From positions 273,001 through 337,000 of the forward strand of contig JAXIVH010000155.1 in assembly GCA_036785325.1 (NCBI GenBank): a DNA stretch of 64,000 nucleotides, in the 5' to 3' direction. Both the position numbers and the translations under genes were made by a program. Source of the stretch: Urophycis tenuis (taxonomy: Eukaryota; Chordata; Actinopteri; Gadiformes; Phycidae). Positions 44,891 to 55,259 of this stretch are shown here, piece by piece. The notes beneath the pieces were generated by a model, which worked only from the letters and a program-made list of their open reading frames with translations, was not told the DNA's origin and did not search any database. How positions within the stretch are numbered: the stretch's first letter is position 1; the number at the start of each line of letters is the position of its first letter.

Positions 44891-46108
44891 AGGACGGAGC
44901 TGCCATCCATGGAGGACCTCTACATCCAGCGGTGTAGGAAGAAGGCCTACAGGATTATAAAAGACCCCCATCACCCCAGCAACAAACTGTTCTGTCTGCT
45001 GCCGTCTGGCAGACGGTACCGCAGCATCCGGACCAGGACCACCAGACTCAGGGACAGTTTCATCCCACAGGCTATAAGACTGTTGAACTCCTGAGCTCTG
45101 TGAAGGTCAATACATCTGTTTATAGGAAAATATTTATTTTCATATTTATTTAATTATATTATTTAATCCATATCGGTCCATACCTCCCCATAACTGCTGC
45201 TAATTCAACTGCACATGTAAATATAATTCTAAAACTGTTAGTCCCAATGCTTGATTCTGATTGGCTGGTAGGTGTGCTTTATGAGACGATAAAGTACACC
45301 TGTCCCCATCCAACGCTGCTGCTGACCGCTTCACCGCATCACTCCGCGCATAGCAACGACGACGACAATAAAGAAACTCGGAACCGGCTTTTTTCTGCTT
45401 TGTTATGGAATGGAAAGTTAACTTCGATTTGTTGGGTGGACTAACTATGGTCGATAAACTGCTTGTGGAAAGGGGTTGTTAAAATTAAAGTGATTGCTTG
45501 CAAGTGACGTGTTGTTTCTGCAACCTGGCCGGGAACTACTTCCTCGTATCTGGGAACTACTTTGTTGCGCATCTAGTGAATTATTAGTGAAACGGAAGCG
45601 TTTTTATTGCTACATGATTTTTCAAATTGCCGCGTTGGTAACAGTTTTAGAATAGCAATTAGCCACTCGACGATGTGAATTATGGAAAAATAAGGAACGG
45701 CTGAGAGGCGTGATAAGTCCCTCGGCTAGCGCCTCGGGACTTATCACGCCTCTCAGCCGTTCCTTATTTTTCCATAATCCACACCCTCTCGTGACTAATT
45801 GCTAAAATACAACACTTTTACTTTTACACTTTCTGCACCTTAATGTTTAATGTTTAATGTTTCAATGTTTATATTATTATCATGTTGTATATACATTTTA
45901 TTATTATTATTGTTTTTTATTTTTATTTTTATTTTTATTATTTTTTTTTTTTTTTTTTTTTATTGCACTAGTTTTTCTCTTCTTCTGTTATTCTAGACAC
46001 TTATTGAGTTGTTTTGGGGTGCCTGGGACTTAAGATTTTCATTGCCAACATGTACGCTGTATCTGTTGAGCAAATGACAATAAAGACCTTTGAACCTTTG
46101 AACCTTTA
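44886..46108 (+). mobile_element. LINE 3' end inserted in the satellite
   Basis: The RT C-terminal tail is open (44886-45094: PSMEDLYIQRCRKKAYRII, HHPSNKLFCLLPSGRRYRSI, RDSFIPQAIRLLNS, stop). An AT-rich 3' UTR follows, ending in the block GAGTTGTTTTGGGGTGCCTG and CAATAAAGACCTTTGAACCT tail, which also occurs at 5930-6110. A fold-back element interrupts the UTR at about 45225-45815. Satellite resumes at about 46110. Confidence 0.7.
45225..45815. mobile_element. Fold-back (MITE-like) element
   Basis: A 43-bp arm at 45679-45721 is the perfect reverse complement of 45736-45778, separated by 14 bp. Beyond it the match continues imperfectly outward (CAATTAGCCACTCGACGATG against CTCTCGTGACTAATTG). 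The left limit near 45225 is approximate. The class is unknown. Confidence 0.55.
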
Positions 46109-46109
46109 C

Positions 46110-46572
46110 TTCTCTCCTTACTTTGGGGTCCATTTCCCATCTCTTCTTCCCAGGAGCCACAGTGAGGAGAGCAGCCTCAGTGAGGAGAGGGGCCTCAGTG
46201 AGGGTTGGGCCACAGCGAAGAGTGGCGCATCAGTGGAGGTAGCAGCCTCAGTGTGGGTGGGGCAACAGTGAGGAAAGGGTCCACAGTTCTTCATGTGGCT
46301 TCTCTGCTACCTTCTCTCCTGACTTTGGGGTCCGTTTCATGTCTCTTCCTCCCAGGGGCCTCAGTGAGGAGAGGGGTCACAGCGAGAAAAGCAGCCTCAG
46401 AAAGGAGAGGCGCCACAGTGAGGAGAGGGGCCACAGCAAAGAGAGGGCCCACAGCGAGGAGAGGGGCCACAGCAAGGAGTGGGGCCACAGCGAGGAGAGG
46501 GGCCACAGTGAGGAGAGGCGCCACAGTGTGGAAAGGCACCACATTGAGGAGTGGCGCATCAGTGGAGGTAGC
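46110..46572 (+). repeat. Composite satellite, block 3
   Basis: Third block of the 18-bp satellite, including the longest regular run (about 46375-46555, some ten monomers). Two acceptor-like tracts are at about 46130-46153 and 46325-46355. Confidence 0.85.
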
Positions 46573-46574
46573 AG

Positions 46575-46735
46575 CCTCCCACTAAACATTGGATGTCCGA
46601 TAGATGTGCAGATCATGTCTATATTGGGTCCATCAGTCTATGACCAATTCTTTACATCTATTCGACGTCCAAACTAGAGCCACTATTTGGACGTCCAACA
46701 ATGACCCAACTTGAACGTCATTGAATGTACAGGTA
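46575..46735. repeat. GACGTCC-rich dispersed repeat, copy 2
   Basis: Inverted relative to copy 1 at 37655-37890. Shared strings include GCAGATCATGTCTATATTGG and CGACGTCCAAACTA. Confidence 0.6.
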
Positions 46736-47127
46736 GGTGTTAACACTGCTGGGCTAAAAGCCTGACGCGCCTCCTACGGTGCCATCGGGACAGCTGCAGG
46801 GTCATCAGCCGGGGACCACCGCTCGTTGGAATTTCGCTCTCTTTAACCCCAGAACGCTTCCTGGTGGCAGAGCGGTGGCAGGGACGTCTCCCTGCCACCC
46901 CCTGCAGCTGCACCGCCTCATTTCCTTGACCCCCAATTCTTGTCTCTCCTCCTCAGCCACAGCCAGAAGCTTCCTTTTCTGCTTCCTCAGCGAGGCCCTT
47001 GGTCACACTTCAGAGCTTTACCCCGGTTAATCCCACGTCCCGAAGCAGCCGAGTCATTGCTGTGCTGACGAAACCCCAATAGCCTACTTCCACAGGGTAG
47101 ATGGTAGTGGACCAGCCTGCCTCTCAC

Positions 47128-47532
47128 TCAGCCCCTGCACTCAGCAGCCAGATCTGAGTACTTGGCTCTTTTACGCTCATAGGCAGCTTGGATTCCCTCC
47201 TCCCATGGGACGGTGAGCTCTATGAGCATGACAGATTTCGCAGCGGCCGACCACAGCACGATATCTGGCCTGAGTGCTGTGGTGGTGATATCACAGGGGA
47301 ACTGCAGCTGTTTGCCGATGTCAGCCCTCATACTCCAGTCCCTTGCCAGAGAAAGGATGCTCCATGGGCCTTGCGGGCTGGTGTCTCCTGCACCCTCCCC
47401 TGCTCTGACGAACCTCATCGTGTGCTGCTTGGCTGCAGGCTGGTTGTTGGCAGCTTGTCTGCAGCTTTCCACGACTTCAGCCAGTTTCATCAGGACCTGA
47501 TCATGCCACCATCTGTAGCGCCCCTGCGTCAA
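47128..47532 (-). pseudogene. HERO-like restriction-like endonuclease (family 2)
   Basis: Codes for LRPDIVLWSAAAKSVMLIEL and TVPWEE, the PD-(D/E)-x-K-type core, preceded by RYRWWHDQVL and DWSMRADIGKQLQFP. The zinc knuckle in the neighbouring frame (47818-47501) reads CPLCNTPNASLQHLM, and its last Cys is disrupted at the frame change. Confidence 0.68.
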
Positions 47533-48042
47533 TGTGGTCTTGCATCAAGTGCTGCAGACTGGCATTGGGTGTGTTGCAGAGGGGGCAGCTCTCCTCCTTG
47601 CTAAACCACTGGTGGAGGTTTCTGGGGCATGGCAAGGTGTCATAGGTTGCTCTGAGCAGAAAGCTGAGTTTGGCCTGTGGTATCTTCCACAGGTCGGCCG
47701 TGCTGATGGACCTATCAAGGGTGCCTTCCCATGTGGTCCATCTTCCTTGACGACCTTGTGACCCAGCCTTGATGGTATACTGCTCTTGGTTCGCCCTTGA
47801 CACCTCCTCCACGACCATGGCTTTTCGTTCTCTCTTCGTGGCCTTGGACCAGAGAAGTGGAGACTCTCCCCAGCCCAGCCCTGCTCTCCCTACTTGAACC
47901 CTGCCAACGAGGCCATCGGCAGGCTAAAAGAGCCTGCCGATGGCCTCCGCAACCTCTGGGCCGGCCTGCCACTTCCAGCCTGTTCAGATGGGGACATTTG
48001 CATTTCTCACTGTTGGGTCCGAGGATTCTTTTAGCTCCAGGA

Positions 48043-48440
48043 CTAATCTAGCCTTCTCCTGCTTGTAACCCAGAGTGATGGAATGGAACGGCAAATGCAG
48101 TTTGCCCCGAACAAGCCTGTGTCAGAGAAGTATCGCAGGAGGCCCAGCCATTTCCGGATGTACGAGTTGGCTAGCCTGTCCATACTGTTGACTGTCGAGG
48201 ATGGAATCTTGCACATCTTCAGTGGCCACATAACCCTTTGGTACAGTGTGAAGTTGTAGCACCACACTTTGTACTTTCCGGGGAGCTGGCTGTTGTTGAT
48301 GCTTGCCAGGCCTTCTGAGAGTTGTTTCCATGCGGCCTTGCCTGCTTGCTTGTCTGTCAGGTCTGCATTGTACTGCCTCCCTAGGCTTTGGATGGGCTGG
48401 CTGGCCAGTAGGGGGATTTCCTCACCCTGGAAGCCTCTGC
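48043..48440 (-). pseudogene. HERO-like RT thumb fragment (family 2)
   Basis: Two frames cover the region after the catalytic core: a PLLASQPIQSLGRQYNADLT string, KAAWKQLSEGL, LPGKYKVWCYNFTLYQRVMW and PLKMCKIPSSTVNSMDRLAN. Equivalent to the SLGKIFDGTLRD and PGKYKAWIYQHGILPR part of copy 1. Confidence 0.6.
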
Positions 48441-48472
48441 CCTGTCTGTAGCCTTACTCCTCCTACGGTGTG

Positions 48473-49033
48473 TCAGGCTTCGGGGAGGAGGATTTCAAAG
48501 GCTGCGACGAAAAGGACTGGGGAGATGGAAAACCCCATGGCGATGCCTACTTTCAGTTGCTGCCATCCTGTTGCAAAGTCCTGAAGGCTGAAGCACATCT
48601 GCAAATTGCTGAAGTAGCTGGTTACCAGGGTGTTGATGGACTCAGGGACATGGAAGAACTCCAATGCAAACTGGATGAGTTTGTGAGGAACAGATCCATA
48701 GGCGTTGGCGAGGTCAAGCCACACTACGTGGAGATCGTTTTTCTCCTGCTTAGCTCTCTGGATCTGCCCCCAAATCATTGAAGAATGTTCCAAGCATCCT
48801 GGAAAACCTGGAACTCCTGCTTTCTGGCAGCTGGTGTCGATGTAGCCGTTTTCTGTGAGGTACGAAGTCAGTCTTTTGGCCATGACTGCAAAGAAGACTT
48901 TCCCCTCAACATTCAGCAATGCGATGCTCTGGAACTGACTGATGTTGTGGGACTCCTGCTCTTTTGGAATGAAAACCCCCACAGTTCTTTGCCACTCCGA
49001 CAGTATTAGTTGGTTTTTCCATCCTGCACTCAT
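48473..49033 (-). pseudogene. HERO-like RT N-terminal half (family 2)
   Basis: Open for 186 codons: GVFIPKEQESHNISQFQSIA (RT motif 1-2), FFAVMAKRLTSYL, GVPGFPGCLEHSSMIW, LHVVWLDLANAYGSVPH (motif A with catalytic Asp), KVGIAMGFSISPVLFVAAFE (motif B). The reading ends at ILLPEA where motif C should follow, so this copy is dead. Confidence 0.7.
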
Positions 49034-49039
49034 GAGCTA

Positions 49040-50845
49040 TAATAAGGCTCATGCCTTTATGGATGACAACGGAGTCAATGCCTGGAGCCAGATGGATCCT
49101 AAAGGGGCTGGTTAGGCTGATTGAATGGGCCAGGATGTAATTCAAGCCGGCAAAATCCAGATCTTTAGTGCTGAAGAAGGTCAAGATGGTGGAGAAGTTT
49201 CGCTTTATCCCGACCTTGTCTGAAAAACCAGTGAAAAGCCTGGGAAAGGTCTTCGACAACAGCCTCAGGGATACAACTTCCATCAGAAACACCTGCGAGG
49301 AGTTGGAGAGGTGGCTGAAGAAGGGCGACAAAACTGGGCTCCCTGGAAAATTTAAAGCATGGGTGTACCAACATGGGATTCTGCCAAGGATCCTGTGGCC
49401 TCTGCTCCTGTACGAGTTTCCAATTTCCACCATCTCAGAACTGGAAAGGAGTCAGCCGCTACCTAAGGAGATGGCTGGGACTCCCAAGGAGCTTAAACAG
49501 CATCACCCTTTATGGAAACCCCTGCAAGTTACGGCTCCCGCTAAAATCCATCGAAGAGGAGTTCAAGGTCTTGCGCGCAAGGGAGGTGCTGCAGTTCCGT
49601 GAGTCTAGGTAACCCAAAGTCTCTGGGGCAGGGGTAGAGGTCAAGACTGGCAGGAAATAGAGGGCAGAGGCTGCAGTAGACCAGGCTGAGTCACGGCTGC
49701 ACCATGGTGTCCTGGTGGGAGCAGTGGCCAGAGGAAGGGCTGGGCTAGGTACCTTTCAAAGCCCCCGGTTCGACAAGGCTCGGGGGAAGGAGCGGAGGCA
49801 GCTAGTTTACAGCGAGGTAAGGGCGGCGGTGGAAGAGGAGAGGTCCAGCAAAGCAGTGGGAATGGCACAGCAGGATGCCTGGACTAGATGGGAACAAGCT
49901 GTGGAGAAGAAGATCACGTGGGGTGATCTCTGGCGGGCAGAGCCACACTGCATCAAGTTCGTGGGTCAGGCAGTCTATGACGTTCTCCCCAGCCCTTTCA
50001 ACCTACACACCTGGGGTCTAGTTGATACACCAGGATGTGCCCTGTTCCAGAGAAAGGGAACCCTTGAGCACATCTTGAGCTGATGCCCAGAAGCTCTGGG
50101 GGAAGGCCAATATCGCTGGCGGCATGACCAGGTGCTCAAAACAATTGCAGAGAGCATTCAGGTTACCATCAGCAGCTGCAGGCGGTCAAAGCCCTCCAAG
50201 CAAACCATCAGCTTCATCAGAGCCGGAGAGAAGCCAGAAAGATCTTCCAGAGTAACATCAGGGCTCCTGAACACCGCACAGAATTGGCAGCTGAAAGTGG
50301 ACTTGGGCAGACAACTTAAGTTCCCCCAGGATGTTGTCAAGACCACCCTGAGACCTGACATTGTCTTGGTATCCGAGGCAACAAGGAACCTGGTTATGTT
50401 GGAGCTCACTGTGCCATGGGAAGACCGAATGGAGGAAGCTTTTGAGAGGAAGAGGGAGAAATATGATGGCCTAGTCAGCGACTGCCACAACCAAGGCTGG
50501 AAGGCAATGTGCTCACCTGTGGAGGTGGGGTGCAGAGGCTTTGCAGGGCAGTCCCTCTACAAAACCTACATTGCCCTCGGCATTACAGGGGAGAGAAGGA
50601 GAAGGGCGATTTGCAACAGCACAGAGACTGCAGAGAAGGCTTCAAGGTGGCTTTGGATCAAAAGAGCGGATCTGTGGACAAATGCTGCTAGGGCACAAGC
50701 TGAGGCCTGATCAACCTCAGCTGGGCCGCCTGAAGGAGGGTGTCTGATGATTCGAAAGACCCGAAACACCCAATGAGATCAGGGACATCACTGATGGTGT
50801 GCCCTAGCTTAGCATCAGAAGATGTATCAGTACAACTGTCAGTCT
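49040..50845 (+). mobile_element. HERO-like LINE, third family, copy 3 (5'-truncated)
   Basis: Starts inside the RT just at motif C (AFMDD-like, 49048-49065) and runs through thumb, linker, zinc knuckle, endonuclease (50132-50710, LRPDIVLVSEA and VMLELTVPWEDR) and a 3' UTR ending at about 50845. That UTR resembles copies 1 and 5 (GGGTGTCTGATG, GACCCGAAACACCC, CATCACTGATG). A TGA at 50081-50083 replaces the first Cys of the CC pair in the zinc knuckle. Frame changes occur near 49450 and 49610. It joins directly to the 5' end of copy 4. Confidence 0.75.
50132..50710 (+). pseudogene. HERO-like restriction-like endonuclease (copy 3)
   Basis: 192 open codons with the nuclease core and a GCRGFAGQSL and AEKASRWLWIKRADLW tail as in copies 1 and 5, at roughly 70% identity by eye. 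It is separated from its own zinc knuckle by the in-frame TGA at 50081. Confidence 0.7.
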
Positions 50846-50877
50846 GAATAAATCAGTGACTACCAGGAACAGGCTGG

Positions 50878-52149
50878 TTGACAACCAAGAGGTTGGTGAC
50901 TTCTGGAGAGACAGATGGCAACTCGGGAAGACGGCATCCGGGGCGGCATGGGCTAGCACCCCTAGCCGCAGCCTCTGTGAAGAGGTACCCAAAGTTAGCA
51001 ACTGATCAATTAAAGGAGCAATACCCCCAGGGGAGCCCGAGTGGGAGGGAGGATGAGAACCCCAGTCGGACGGATTCAAGGTTATCGACCAACAGCAACG
51101 GAAAAACGACTACGAGCGCGGTATGTCTTTGTGGAAAGATCTGCAAAAACGCGAGAGGCCTGAAGATCCATCAGTCACGGATTAAATGTTTGGAGAAACG
51201 GCAAGCACCACAATGCACAGGCCTAGTGCCTGGTGAGTCAGAGGAGGAGCAGGGCCTGGAAGCACCCCATAGAGCCCAGAGTCTCCAAGTGGTGCAAACT
51301 GTCCCTCCGGTCATGCAGTCCGAAAAGAGGATAATCAGATAGCCTCAAGCATGTAAAACAGTCGAGTGGCAGATGTTTGATGAGGATGTGGATAAGGTGC
51401 TGGAAGCAATAGCCAAAGGTGCTGTGGAGAGAAGGCTGCAAACTATGACTGCCATCATAGTGAGCATGGCAGTTGAGAGGTTTGGTGTGGAGGAGGGGAG
51501 AGGAGTAAAGACGCCGTACACCAAAAACCAGAGGGCAGTCAAAATCCATAACATGAGGTTAGAGCTGAAAACCTTAAAGAAGCAGTACAAGGCAGCTGGT
51601 GAAGAGGAGCGTGGGCCACTGGATGAGCTGCGCTGCATCTTAAGGAAGAAGCTTTTTACCCTGCACAGAGCCAAGCAACACAGGAGGCGGCGAAGGGAGA
51701 GGGCTAGGAGGAGAGCAGCCTTCATTAAAAACCCATTTGAGTTCACCAAGCAGCTCCTTGGACAGAAGAATAGTGGAAGCCTAGCCTCTTCCAAGGAGGA
51801 AATCGACTAAAACCTGTCGGATACCTTTAGTGACCCCTCCAGAGACCAAGACCTGGGGCAGTGTGATGCCTTGATAACACCACCAGACCCTGTAGAGGCA
51901 TTTGACCATAGGGAGCTACTCCTGAAAGAAGTCCAGGAAGTGGTAAGGAAGGCAAGGTTTAGGTCAGCACCAGGACCGAGTGGAACATCCTACAAGGTGT
52001 ACAAGTACTGCCCCAGGCTGCTACATCGGCTGTGGAGGCTCCTAAAAGTCATCTGGAGGAGAGGGAAAACTTCAAACAGTGGCGGTTTGCAGAGGGACTG
52101 TGGATCCCAAAAGAAGAAGACTCAAAGACCATCAGCCAGTTCAGAATAA
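50878..52149 (+). pseudogene. HERO-like N-terminal region with zinc finger (copy 4)
   Basis: One frame with two in-frame stops (51340, 51808) covers the nucleic-acid-binding N-terminus. The C-x-C-x3-C...H-x5-C cluster is the finger found at the start of R2-superfamily proteins and is thought to bind target DNA. HRAKQHRRRRRERARRRAAF is a basic tract. RFRSAPGPSGTSYKVYKYCP begins the RT domain. Confidence 0.68.
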
Positions 52150-52528
52150 CCTCGCTCCTAAGTGTTGAAGCAAAGATCTTCTTCAGCATAGTTGCAAAGC
52201 AGTTGGCCGGGTTCTTCCTCAAAAATGGATACATAGACACCTCTGTACAGAAAGGTGGGATACCAGGTGTCCCAGGCTGCCTAGAGCACACAGGCGTGGT
52301 TACATAGCTCCTCAGAGAAGCAAAGTAGAACAGAGGTGGTCTGGTGGTGCTGTGGTTAGATTTGGCCAACGCCTATGGCTTTATGCCCCACAAGCTGGTA
52401 TTGGAGGCTCTGGACAGGCACCATGTTTCTGCCATAGTGAGAGACCTTATCCAGGATTACTACAGTGATTTTAAGATGTTTAAGAGGTCTCATCTGGGTC
52501 AACAACATCCAAGTGGCACAGGCTTGAG

Positions 52529-52915
52529 GTGGGAATCATCACAGGCTGCACTATCTCAGTGATCCTGTTCGGCCTGGCAATGAACATGTTGGTGAAATCT
52601 GCTGAACCGGAGTGCAGAGGGCCCAAATCCAAGACTGGAACACGGCAACCACCAATCCGTGCCTTTATGGATGACCTCACAGTGACAACGGAGTCAGTGC
52701 CTGGAGCCAGATGTATCCTGAAGGGTCTGGATAGGCTGATTGAATGGGCCAGGATGTCATTCAAGCCGGCAAAATCCAGATCTTTAGTGTTGAAGAAGGG
52801 CAAGATCATGGAGAAGTTTCGCTTTATCCCGACCCTGTCTGAAAAACCAGTGAAAAGCCTGGGAAAGGTCTTTGACAGCAGCCTCAGGGATACAACTTCC
52901 ATCAGAAACACCTGA
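52529..52915 (+). pseudogene. HERO-like RT catalytic fragment (copy 4)
   Basis: Reads GIITGCTISVILFGLAMNML, RAFMDDLTVTTESVPGAR with both catalytic Asp residues, and KFRFIPTLSEKPVKSLGKVF, then ends at a TGA next to the local deletion. It is out of frame with the preceding RT portion (52344-52562). Confidence 0.7.
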
Positions 52916-52987
52916 TGCAACACCATTTAAACACCATTTAAAGCATGGGTGTACCTGGGATTCTGCCAAGGATCCTGATGCCTCAAG

Positions 52988-53995
52988 ATGGTGGCGCGCA
53001 CGGGTGCAGCAGCTCTTAGCTCTCCAGCTTGGTGTTTTTTATTTATTATTTTCTCGTTAGTATTTGTTCAGTTTAGCGATGCAGACGTCACCTACAGTAG
53101 ACAGGAATTAATCGACATCGGTTTCGGACTCTACCAACCAGTAACTGCAGAATACCAGCGCACAAAACACATACCGGCAGACATAGCGAGGATACCGGGA
53201 TCTCCGTGGATGGTCATGCCTCCCATCAAGCGACGGAGACGGCGATGGGAAAGGAAACAGAAGCGAGGCTGCAGGTCGGGCCTAGCGGCTAGGCTAAGGA
53301 GGCAGCCCCATAGACCACCGCTTCCCAACATCTTTCTGACCAACGCCAGATCCATCACTCACAAGATGGACGAATTGGAACTTCAACTCGTAACGAACAG
53401 CTTTGTACGGAACTGCAGTGTTATTTTCATCACGGAGACGTGGCTTAACCCGCTGATTCCCGACACTGCAGTGACGCTAGCCAGCCGAACGCTTCACCGG
53501 CACGACAGAACCAGAAACTCCGGTAAGAGCAAAGGAGGGGGGCTTTGCATCTACGTGCACACCGACTGGTGTAATAACAGCAGGATCATTGACACTCACT
53601 GCTCTCCTGATTTTGAAGTTCTGGCAGTCTCGTGCAGACCCTTCTATCTACCGAGGGAGCTAACGGTAGTCACTGTGATAGCTGTTTACATACCACAGGA
53701 TTCTCAGCCTGCTGCTAGAGACTGTAAACAAACAGCAGCTCGCTAACCCCGATGGTGTAATGATCGTTGCCAGTGACTTCAACCAAGCGTGCCTAAAGAC
53801 TGTTCTACCCAAATTCGTCCAGTATGTTGAGTGTGCCACCAGAGGAGACAAAACCTTGGACCATGTTTATTCCAACATTAAACATGCTTACAAAGCCACC
53901 CCCCTCCCCCACCTAGCTGGATCTGATCACCTCTGCCTGGCTCTCACCCCCTCCTACACCCCCTACCGGAGGAAAATAAAGCCACAGAAAAGGAC
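52988..53995 (+). pseudogene. L2-type APE endonuclease domain
   Basis: After a basic leader (PPIKRRRRRWERKQKRGCR) come the endonuclease motifs FLTNARSITHKMDELELQL, SVIFITETWLNP (catalytic Glu), GGGLCIYVHTDW and, after a frame change at about 53746-53760, ASDFNQACL (usually GDFN) and GSDHLCLAL (catalytic His). The order is that of LINE APE domains. Broken by one frameshift. Confidence 0.75.
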
Positions 53996-54855
53996 TATCA
54001 CCAGCCCATCCAACCTCTTCTGTTGGGGCCTGGCAGAAACACCTGCTTGCCCTTTGTGTCAGAGGAGAGGATCACTGGAGAACATCCTAAGCTGTTGCCC
54101 GAAAGCCCTGTGCGAGGGGCGCTATCGTTGGCGCCACAACCAGGTGCTGAAAGTGATAGCAGATACCATCTGCTCGGGGATCTCACTCAGCAAGCAGCAA
54201 CAGCCAGCTAGGCATTCAATCACCTTTGTTAAATCTGATGAGAAGCCTCAACACCGCCCAGGCCAAACAGGGGGGCGCCTGACAACAGCTAGGGACTGGC
54301 AGCTGAAGGTGGACTTGGGGAAACAGCTTAAATTCCCAGAGACCATCGCAGTGACCACACTTAGGCCGGACTTGGTTCTTATGTCAGAATCAACAAGGCA
54401 GGTGATACTGCTGGAGTTGACTGTGCCCTGGGAATACCGGATGGAGGAGGCATTTGAGAGGAAGAGGGCCAAGTATGAGGAGCTGGCAGGCGAATGCCGG
54501 CGCAACGGATGGAAGACTCGATGCAGTCCCATTGAGGTTGGATGCCGAGGTTTCGCAGGCCAGTCACTCTGCAGGGCCCTCAAGTTGTTGGGAATAAGGG
54601 GACTGCACAGCAAGAAAGCCATCAAGAACACCACTGATGCTGCTGAGAAGGCATCAAGATGGCTGTGGATCAGGAGGGGTGATCCGTGGGCCACACAAGC
54701 TACCTAGACACAAGCCGGGGTCTGATCCCCCCGGCTGGGTCGCCTGGGCGAGGGTGTCTGATGTTGAGAGACCCGAAACACCCTATGACCTCAGGTTACA
54801 TCACTGATGATGTGTCTAGGTTGCACCAGAGGGTGTATATTAAACCAGTTAAATC
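53996..54855 (+). mobile_element. HERO-like LINE 3' fragment, copy 5, nested in L2
   Basis: From NLFCWGLAETPACPLCQRRG through the endonuclease (LRPDLVLMSES, ILLELTVPWEYR) to WATQAT, stop at 54705-54707, and the 3' UTR. It is nearly identical to copy 1 (roughly 95% by protein). One change is D to Y in the VPWEDR motif. Its frame happens to be open from the L2 endonuclease frame, producing a chimeric 315-codon ORF (53760-54707). Confidence 0.78.
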
Positions 54856-54889
54856 ACCACATGGCCTGAGGACGCTATCCCACAGTTAC

Positions 54890-55249
54890 AAGACTGGTTT
54901 TCCCGCACTCATTGGGATTTATTTGAAAACAACAACCTACAGGAATACACGGACACTGTGCTTTCCTACATCAAATACTGCATGGACACGGTAACAGTAA
55001 CCAAACAAATCCGGGTTTTCCCAAATCAAAAACCCTGGATGACCAGTGAAATCCAGGCACTCCTCAAATCCCGCAACACTGCCTTCAGGTCAGGAGACCA
55101 GTCCCTCTACAGTGCTGCTAGAGCTGACCTGAAGAGAGGCATCAAAGAAGCCAAGCGGGCCTACAAACGGAAAATTGAGGAACATTTCACTGGAAATTAC
55201 CCCCGGAAAATGTGGCAGGGTCTACAGCACATCACAAATTACAATGACA
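54890..55249 (+). pseudogene. L2-type LINE linker between endonuclease and RT
   Basis: Reads HWDLFENNNLQEYTDTVLSY, TKQIRVFPNQKPWMTSEIQA, LLKSRNTAFRSGD and GIKEAKRAYKRKIEEHFTGN, the usual LINE linker. It continues at 55736 after the RTE insertion with VSVNADASLAEELNRFFARF, in the same reading. Confidence 0.7.
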
Positions 55250-55259
55250 ATAACAGGGT

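Larger units (their letters stand above)
46750..49035 (-). mobile_element. HERO-like LINE, second family, copy 2
   Basis: The - strand holds RT (49033-48473), thumb (about 48440-48043), zinc knuckle (47818-47501), restriction-like endonuclease (47532-47128) and a C-terminal tail (to about 46760, GYWGFVSTAMTRLLRDVG-like), in the right order but in several frames. It differs clearly from copies 1 and 3-5, so it is a separate family. The segment with the catalytic xMDD box is absent at about 48465. Confidence 0.7.
50846..52976 (+). mobile_element. HERO-like LINE, third family, copy 4 (5' part)
   Basis: Carries the N-terminal module missing from the other copies: the zinc finger VCLCGKICKNARGLKIHQ then SRIKC (about 51110-51190), a basic arginine-rich region, a leader region, and RT motifs to beyond AFMDDLTV (52665). 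Stops at 51340 and 51808, 52305 and 52329, plus frame changes, show decay. A deletion removes about 70 bp near 52917, and the copy ends at 52976 where an L2-type LINE begins. The overlap with copy 3 (52660-52915 against 49050-49290) is nearly identical by eye. Confidence 0.75.

Noticed and set aside
41277..46585. Many 60-130 codon frames with RRGATV or TVAPLL repeats
   Set aside because: An 18-bp satellite keeps all its frames open when it lacks stops; the frames change at every unit variant and no start, exon context or domain supports a protein.
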